Source of the DNA: Desulfobacteraceae bacterium
Lineage (GTDB): Bacteria; Desulfobacterota; Desulfobacteria; Desulfobacterales; Desulfosarcinaceae
DNA: 18,924 nt
Reading direction: 5' to 3'
NCBI GenBank assembly: GCA_027025615.1
Contig: JALVQM010000087.1
Location: 1-18,924 of the forward strand
Shown here piece after piece: positions 15,543 through 18,924 of this stretch. Numbering within the stretch: the stretch's first letter is position 1; each line of letters opens with the position of its first letter. Both the position numbers and the translations under genes were made by a program. The notes beneath the pieces are model-generated. The model was not told the origin of the DNA. It searched no databases and saw only the letters and a list, made by a program, of their open reading frames with translations.

Positions 15543-17294
15543 ATGAACAAAAAAAATTACAAACAAAAGCGTGAATTAGTCCGGAGCGAAGATTCCAAGC
15601 TTGCCGACCTGCGCAGGGAAATACTGGTAGAGGATCCTGAAAAAGCCCTGGGAACAATCCTTGACCATCCTTTTCCGGTCACCCTGGTCCAGTCCTTTAC
15701 GCCGGAAGATCTCTATATCCTGATTCATCGCATCGGTCCTGACGATGCCCTGCCTGTTTTGGCCCTGGCATCCAACCGGCAATGGCAATACGTAATAGAC
15801 ATGGAGGCCTGGCAGGGGGACCAGATAGACAACCACAGCCTGACCGAGTGGTTCAACCGCCTTTTGCAGGCCGATCCGGATCGTTTCGGACACTGGATTT
15901 TCAACCAGCAAATTGACACTTTTCGTTTCTATCTATTTAAAAACATAGAATTGCGTATCAGACAGCACGACCAGGACCCGTCCGAACTGGGTCCCGATTT
16001 TTTCAGCGATGACGAAACATTTTATATCCGCTTTCAACCCTTTGCAGGTGATACGCCTGATAAAGAAAAGTTCCAGCAACTGCGCGATCAATTCCTGACC
16101 GATGTATTGCGCAGGATTTCCGTTCTGGATCACATCAAGTTCCAGGGGCTTTTGCTGGAAGCCGACTCCTTGATCCCGGCAGAGGCTGAAGAGGAGCTCT
16201 ATCGCCTGCGCAACATCCGCCTGGCCGAGCAGGGCCTTCTGCCTTACGAAGAAGCCGTGGGAATCTATCAGCACCTGTCCGTTGAAAATCTTTTTACCCG
16301 CCAGCCCAAGTCAATCCGCACCAGCCATCCCCCCGGAACGACCTCAGAACTGGTACCGGTTATAAGCCAGCAACAACTGGAAAGTGACAACCTCTTTATC
16401 CGAACCCTGGAACAAATCCAGGATCAGGCGGTTTTTTTCTGGCTGCAGAGCGAGTTTGCCGGACTTTGTAACCAAATTATTTCAGCCGACAAGGTAAAAA
16501 TCCGTGATCAGGCAGTACTTGCTGAGGTTGTAGTCAAGGCCCGCGATTACCTGGCCATAGCCCTGGAAAAAATTACCCTGGAATATCCTGGCCGGCAGAA
16601 ATGGCCCCTGGAAAAAGTTCTGCAAACCTTTTTGCTGGTAGACATTTTCCGGGTTGGTTACGGATGTGCCCTCGAGGTAAAATGGGATGCAGAAAAATGG
16701 GTCCGCAACAGTTGGTTCCGTAAAAACGGCTTGCCGCTGAGTTTTTGGGACGAATACTGGCTTGGAGTTTTGGGGGGATTGCTTCTCAAAAAGCCATTGT
16801 TTTTCGACAATTTTGCCACAGGGGTAATCTACCGCGAATTTTCCAGCCTGGAAGAAATAAAAAACACGGCTCTGGCCGTCCAGGGGGCAATGGCCTTTGA
16901 TGACTTGCTCGCCCTTCTTGAAGCCCGTCCGCCGATTGATCAACATTACGGACACCTTACTTATAAAAACCTGCTGCTGACTCTCTGGGCCGACCATTAT
17001 CTTGGCCTGGCAACCGGGAAACACCGGCCGGTTGCCTTGAAACCGGCACATCTCCAGTCCCTTTACCGCGACCTTTGGACCGGTTCGGATCGCCCCCGTA
17101 AAATAGGCAACGAGATCAAAACAGTCTTTCTCGACTGGCTGGCGGATCGGGCGGTTCTTGCTCCTGAGGCCATTTCCCGCCGCCTTGGACATTTGCTGGA
17201 GGATCTTTTCAACGAAATTGAAGCCGAACTTGGTACCGTCGATCAGGACAATCTTGATCCGCGTTTTATTACCCTTTTCCTGATGGCAAAATAG
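15543..17294 (+). CDS. DUF6178-family protein of unknown function
   Basis: 583 aa from ATG 15543. It has no signal peptide or TM helix and is rich in Leu, Asp, Glu and Gln with helical character, so it is probably cytoplasmic. Segments such as LALASNRQWQYVIDMEAWQGDQID (residues 73-96, described in two parts: LALASNRQWQYV, IDMEAWQGDQID), the DDETFYIRF stretch and GLLPYEEAVGIYQHL near 230-245 match my memory of DUF6178, mainly reported in deltaproteobacteria and without known function. The frame stays open back to GTG 15471, but that codon lies inside a strong hairpin and has no ribosome site; the ATG follows AAGG closely. ybaK starts four bases after its stop. An antisense frame of 274 codons (16482-17306) appears to be a by-product of codon bias. 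Confidence 0.7.
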   Translation: MNKKNYKQKRELVRSEDSKLADLRREILVEDPEKALGTILDHPFPVTLVQSFTPEDLYILIHRIGPDDALPVLALASNRQWQYVIDMEAWQGDQIDNHSLTEWFNRLLQADPDRFGHWIFNQQIDTFRFYLFKNIELRIRQHDQDPSELGPDFFSDDETFYIRFQPFAGDTPDKEKFQQLRDQFLTDVLRRISVLDHIKFQGLLLEADSLIPAEAEEELYRLRNIRLAEQGLLPYEEAVGIYQHLSVENLFTRQPKSIRTSHPPGTTSELVPVISQQQLESDNLFIRTLEQIQDQAVFFWLQSEFAGLCNQIISADKVKIRDQAVLAEVVVKARDYLAIALEKITLEYPGRQKWPLEKVLQTFLLVDIFRVGYGCALEVKWDAEKWVRNSWFRKNGLPLSFWDEYWLGVLGGLLLKKPLFFDNFATGVIYREFSSLEEIKNTALAVQGAMAFDDLLALLEARPPIDQHYGHLTYKNLLLTLWADHYLGLATGKHRPVALKPAHLQSLYRDLWTGSDRPRKIGNEIKTVFLDWLADRAVLAPEAISRRLGHLLEDLFNEIEAELGTVDQDNLDPRFITLFLMAK

Positions 17295-17298
17295 ACAG

Positions 17299-17766
17299 AT
17301 GACCACACCAGCGGTTGCCTTCCTGAAAAAGGCCGGGATAAATTTCGAACTTCTGGCTTACGATCACCTTGAAAAAGGAGCCGGCTTTGCCGCCCGGGCA
17401 ACCGGTTTTGATCCCGGGCTGGTGATCAAAACCCTTGTTGTCGACATGGGGCGGAGGGGTTTCGCCCTGGCCTTGCTGCCGGGAAATTTACGCCTTTCAG
17501 AGAAAAAGCTGGCTAAAGTCATGGGGGTAAAACGCCTGGCAATGGCCCGTGATAAAGATGCTGAGCGAGTCACCGGCTACCTTACCGGCGGAATTAGCCC
17601 CTTTGCCACCCGGCGCAAGTTACCGGTAACAATGGAAGCCCGCCTGGCAGAAGCGCCCCGGGTTGCGATAAACGCGGGAAAACGTGGTCTTCTGGTAAAA
17701 ATGGCCCCTGTTGATATAATCGAGCTCTTGAACTGCAAGCTGGCAAATATTGCTATTTTACCGTAA
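17299..17766 (+). CDS. ybaK: YbaK/EbsC-family aminoacyl-tRNA deacylase (Cys-tRNA(Pro) editing type)
   Basis: 155 aa, the standard length. YbaK is a trans-editing enzyme that clears Cys mischarged onto tRNA(Pro). Motifs are Lys44 in VIKTLVVD, the region around KKLAKVMGVKRL at 69-80, TGYLTGGISPF at 92-102 and RRKLPV at 105-110; the GGISPF pattern is characteristic of the YbaK/EbsC branch rather than ProX. ATG 17299 comes four bases after the DUF6178 stop, without a strong ribosome site of its own, which suggests coupling. It ends the dense plus-strand gene run, though I see no terminator hairpin with a T-run after it. Confidence 0.93.
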   Translation: MTTPAVAFLKKAGINFELLAYDHLEKGAGFAARATGFDPGLVIKTLVVDMGRRGFALALLPGNLRLSEKKLAKVMGVKRLAMARDKDAERVTGYLTGGISPFATRRKLPVTMEARLAEAPRVAINAGKRGLLVKMAPVDIIELLNCKLANIAILP

Positions 17767-17771
17767 ATCGA

Positions 17772-17799
17772 TTGACCTATGCTGGGCATTGCTTATTCT
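17772..17799 (+). promoter_or_regulatory. Possible promoter for the small Cys-rich membrane protein
   Basis: TTGACC (17772-17777) and TATTCT (17794-17799) are 16 bp apart, about 120 bp before the ATG at 17922. The leader also contains a small CGGCT-CAAACT-AGCCG hairpin at 17881-17896. The -10 match is only 4 of 6. Confidence 0.35.
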
Positions 17800-17921
17800 T
17801 AAAACTAGTGGTCTTAAAAAAACCGTCGGAAGCACCAAATTTTATACGTCTGCTTTTGACCGGACCCCAGGATTTATGATCGGCTCAAACTAGCCGCCAG
17901 CTGTTATCAGGAAGGACGAAA

Positions 17922-18131
17922 ATGATTTATTTTCTTTTACTCACCTTTATTTCGGCACTGGTTTTCGGGCTGCTGTTTTGGTCATTCGGCTTGAAAAGCC
18001 GCAAGCAGGGGCGGCCGGTAGCTCTGCACGCCTGCAGCAGTGGCCAGGGTCAATGCCAGTGCGGGCAGGCTGAGGGCAGGCCTGATAGCTGCCGCAATCT
18101 GACTGGAGCCGATCAACAGGCAAATAAGTAA
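17922..18131 (+). CDS. Small single-TM protein with a cytoplasmic or periplasmic Cys cluster
   Basis: 69 aa. ATG 17922 has a strong ribosome site (AGGAAGGA, five bases upstream), which supports a real gene. Residues 2-22 form one hydrophobic helix. A basic segment (LKSRKQGR) follows, which by the positive-inside rule puts the tail in the cytoplasm. The tail has four cysteines at 38, 45, 47 and 57, in HACSSGQGQCQCG. The layout (short membrane anchor plus Cys cluster) recalls NqrM/DUF539 maturation factors and FeoB-associated Cys-rich proteins, which handle iron or assembly, but the spacing does not clearly match either and no nqr or feo genes are nearby. Metal or Fe-S binding is only a guess. 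It lies 29 bp before the TraB/GumN gene on the same strand. Confidence 0.65.
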   Translation: MIYFLLLTFISALVFGLLFWSFGLKSRKQGRPVALHACSSGQGQCQCGQAEGRPDSCRNLTGADQQANK

Positions 18132-18160
18132 CGCGCTTTAATCTTGAATGAATTGTAACT

Positions 18161-18924
18161 ATGTTGACCAGGTTTTCATGCGCAAACCAACCAGTTTTAT
18201 GCATCAGCCGGCTTTTGCTTTTTCTGCTGCTTATCGGCTTTTTCCTGACCTGGCCCTGTTTTCCGGCCAACAGCACGATCTACAAATGGAGAGACGCCCG
18301 GGGGCATCTCCATTTTTCAGATTCTCCACCACAGAACGTGGGAGCCGAACCCATCTCCGGAGAACCTTCGGCTCCTGCCCAAGGCAAACAGCTACCGGTC
18401 TATAAAGGCCGTTTTGAGTTTTCATCACCTGATTCAAGGAATGATCGCCTAAAAAACCCTGAAGCCAGGGGTCTCAACCAGCCTGACAAGGATCACTCCC
18501 GGGATTCCGTTAAAAACGTCGATCAACAAAACAGTGGAATTTTCTGGAGGATAGACAGCGGAAGTTCCGAGCCAAGTTACCTGTTGGGCACCATGCATTC
18601 GGACGATCCACGCATCCTGGCCACTGCTGGAAGGGTTGAAAAAGAATTGCTCTCCTGTCGTCTTTTTGTGATGGAAACCATCATGGATACCCAGGCTGTT
18701 ATGGAAATCGGATCAAGTCTCCTTCTCACTGACGGAAGCGATTTGAAAGTACTATTGGGCAAGCAATGGTATAACCGGGCAGTTGAGGCTGCTGCAACAC
18801 GGGGGATCCCGGAACCTTTCCTGAGGCGCATGAAACCCTGGGTTGTAATGTCGATTTTAGGCAGTCCCGCCGTTCAAAGCGGCCAATTCCTTGACCTTGT
18901 CCTTTTTGACAAGGCAGTATCAGC
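18161..18924 (+). CDS. DUF4124 - TraB/GumN family protein, 3' end cut by window
   Basis: 254 codons run from ATG 18161 to the window edge without a stop; an in-frame TGA at 18149-18151 limits any earlier start. No clear ribosome site precedes the ATG. Residues 18-36 are a hydrophobic signal or anchor. A DUF4124-like segment, IYKWRDARGHLHFSDSPP, follows at 40-57; such domains occur at the N-terminus of many exported proteobacterial proteins. Residues 60-125 form a polar linker. From about residue 127 the TraB/GumN fold begins: FWRID, then YLLGTMHSDDPRI at 140-152 with the conserved GTMH, the Glu in FVMET, and FLDLVLFDKA at the edge. This superfamily includes proposed metalloproteases (Tiki/PrgY relatives), and GTMH His is a candidate metal ligand. 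Probably periplasmic. Function unproven. Confidence 0.8.
   Translation, partial: MLTRFSCANQPVLCISRLLLFLLLIGFFLTWPCFPANSTIYKWRDARGHLHFSDSPPQNVGAEPISGEPSAPAQGKQLPVYKGRFEFSSPDSRNDRLKNPEARGLNQPDKDHSRDSVKNVDQQNSGIFWRIDSGSSEPSYLLGTMHSDDPRILATAGRVEKELLSCRLFVMETIMDTQAVMEIGSSLLLTDGSDLKVLLGKQWYNRAVEAAATRGIPEPFLRRMKPWVVMSILGSPAVQSGQFLDLVLFDKAVS

Noticed and set aside
16482..17306. 274-codon minus-strand frame inside the DUF6178 gene
   Set aside because: It mirrors the plus-strand gene, starts at its end, and has no ribosome site or family motif; codon bias explains it.

Overview
The window carries ordinary chromosomal genes of a Gram-negative bacterium. Two products look like secreted envelope proteins (a DUF3187 β-barrel candidate and a DUF4124-TraB/GumN protein), and AmpG muropeptide import implies an outer membrane and murein recycling. 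A GTP-type PEP carboxykinase, a DUF6178 protein, DUF3187, and several c-di-GMP and sensor-kinase genes at roughly 50% GC suggest a deltaproteobacterial (Desulfobacterota-like) lineage. That placement is inference from gene content only. I see no tRNA, rRNA, insertion sequence, phage gene or CRISPR array.

Left block, minus strand (1-3127). Read from right to left, this holds a stand-alone HD-GYP domain protein behind a near-consensus sigma-70 promoter, a DadA-like FAD-dependent amino acid oxidoreductase, and an arginine deiminase/amidinotransferase-superfamily enzyme cut by the window edge just after its catalytic Cys. A perfect 11-bp hairpin separates the last two.

Middle block (3400-10850). 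A DUF3187 outer-membrane protein runs convergently into coaE (dephospho-CoA kinase) and their 3' ends overlap by 17 bp. coaE diverges from a large hybrid sensor kinase; the two predicted promoters share -10 bases. The kinase has a periplasmic ABC_sub_bind sensor, one TM, two PAS domains, HisKA, HATPase and REC. It converges, with a 26-bp gap, on a membrane diguanylate cyclase (7TM-like region, GAF-like region, coiled coil, PAS, GGDEF with I-site). The HD-GYP protein and the GGDEF protein are the predicted breaking and making ends of c-di-GMP metabolism in one neighbourhood, with a sensor kinase between them.

A 608-bp gap (10848-11455) has no convincing gene. It contains three small inverted repeats and one weak 62-codon reading frame.

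Right block, plus strand (11456-18924). Here are rdgB (dITP/XTP pyrophosphatase), a divergent GTP-PEP carboxykinase, an ampG-like permease with a TTG start, a DUF6178 protein and a YbaK-type editing deacylase. The rdgB-pckG, pckG-ampG and DUF6178-ybaK junctions are 1, 1 and 4 nt, so translation is probably coupled. A striking alternative-hairpin segment lies before the DUF6178 gene. After ybaK come a small Cys-rich membrane protein and a 3'-truncated DUF4124-TraB/GumN gene.

The most unusual items are the altered kinase motifs of the PEP carboxykinase, the alternative hairpins before the DUF6178 gene, the small Cys-rich membrane protein, and the overlapping divergent promoters. None by itself demonstrates a new system.
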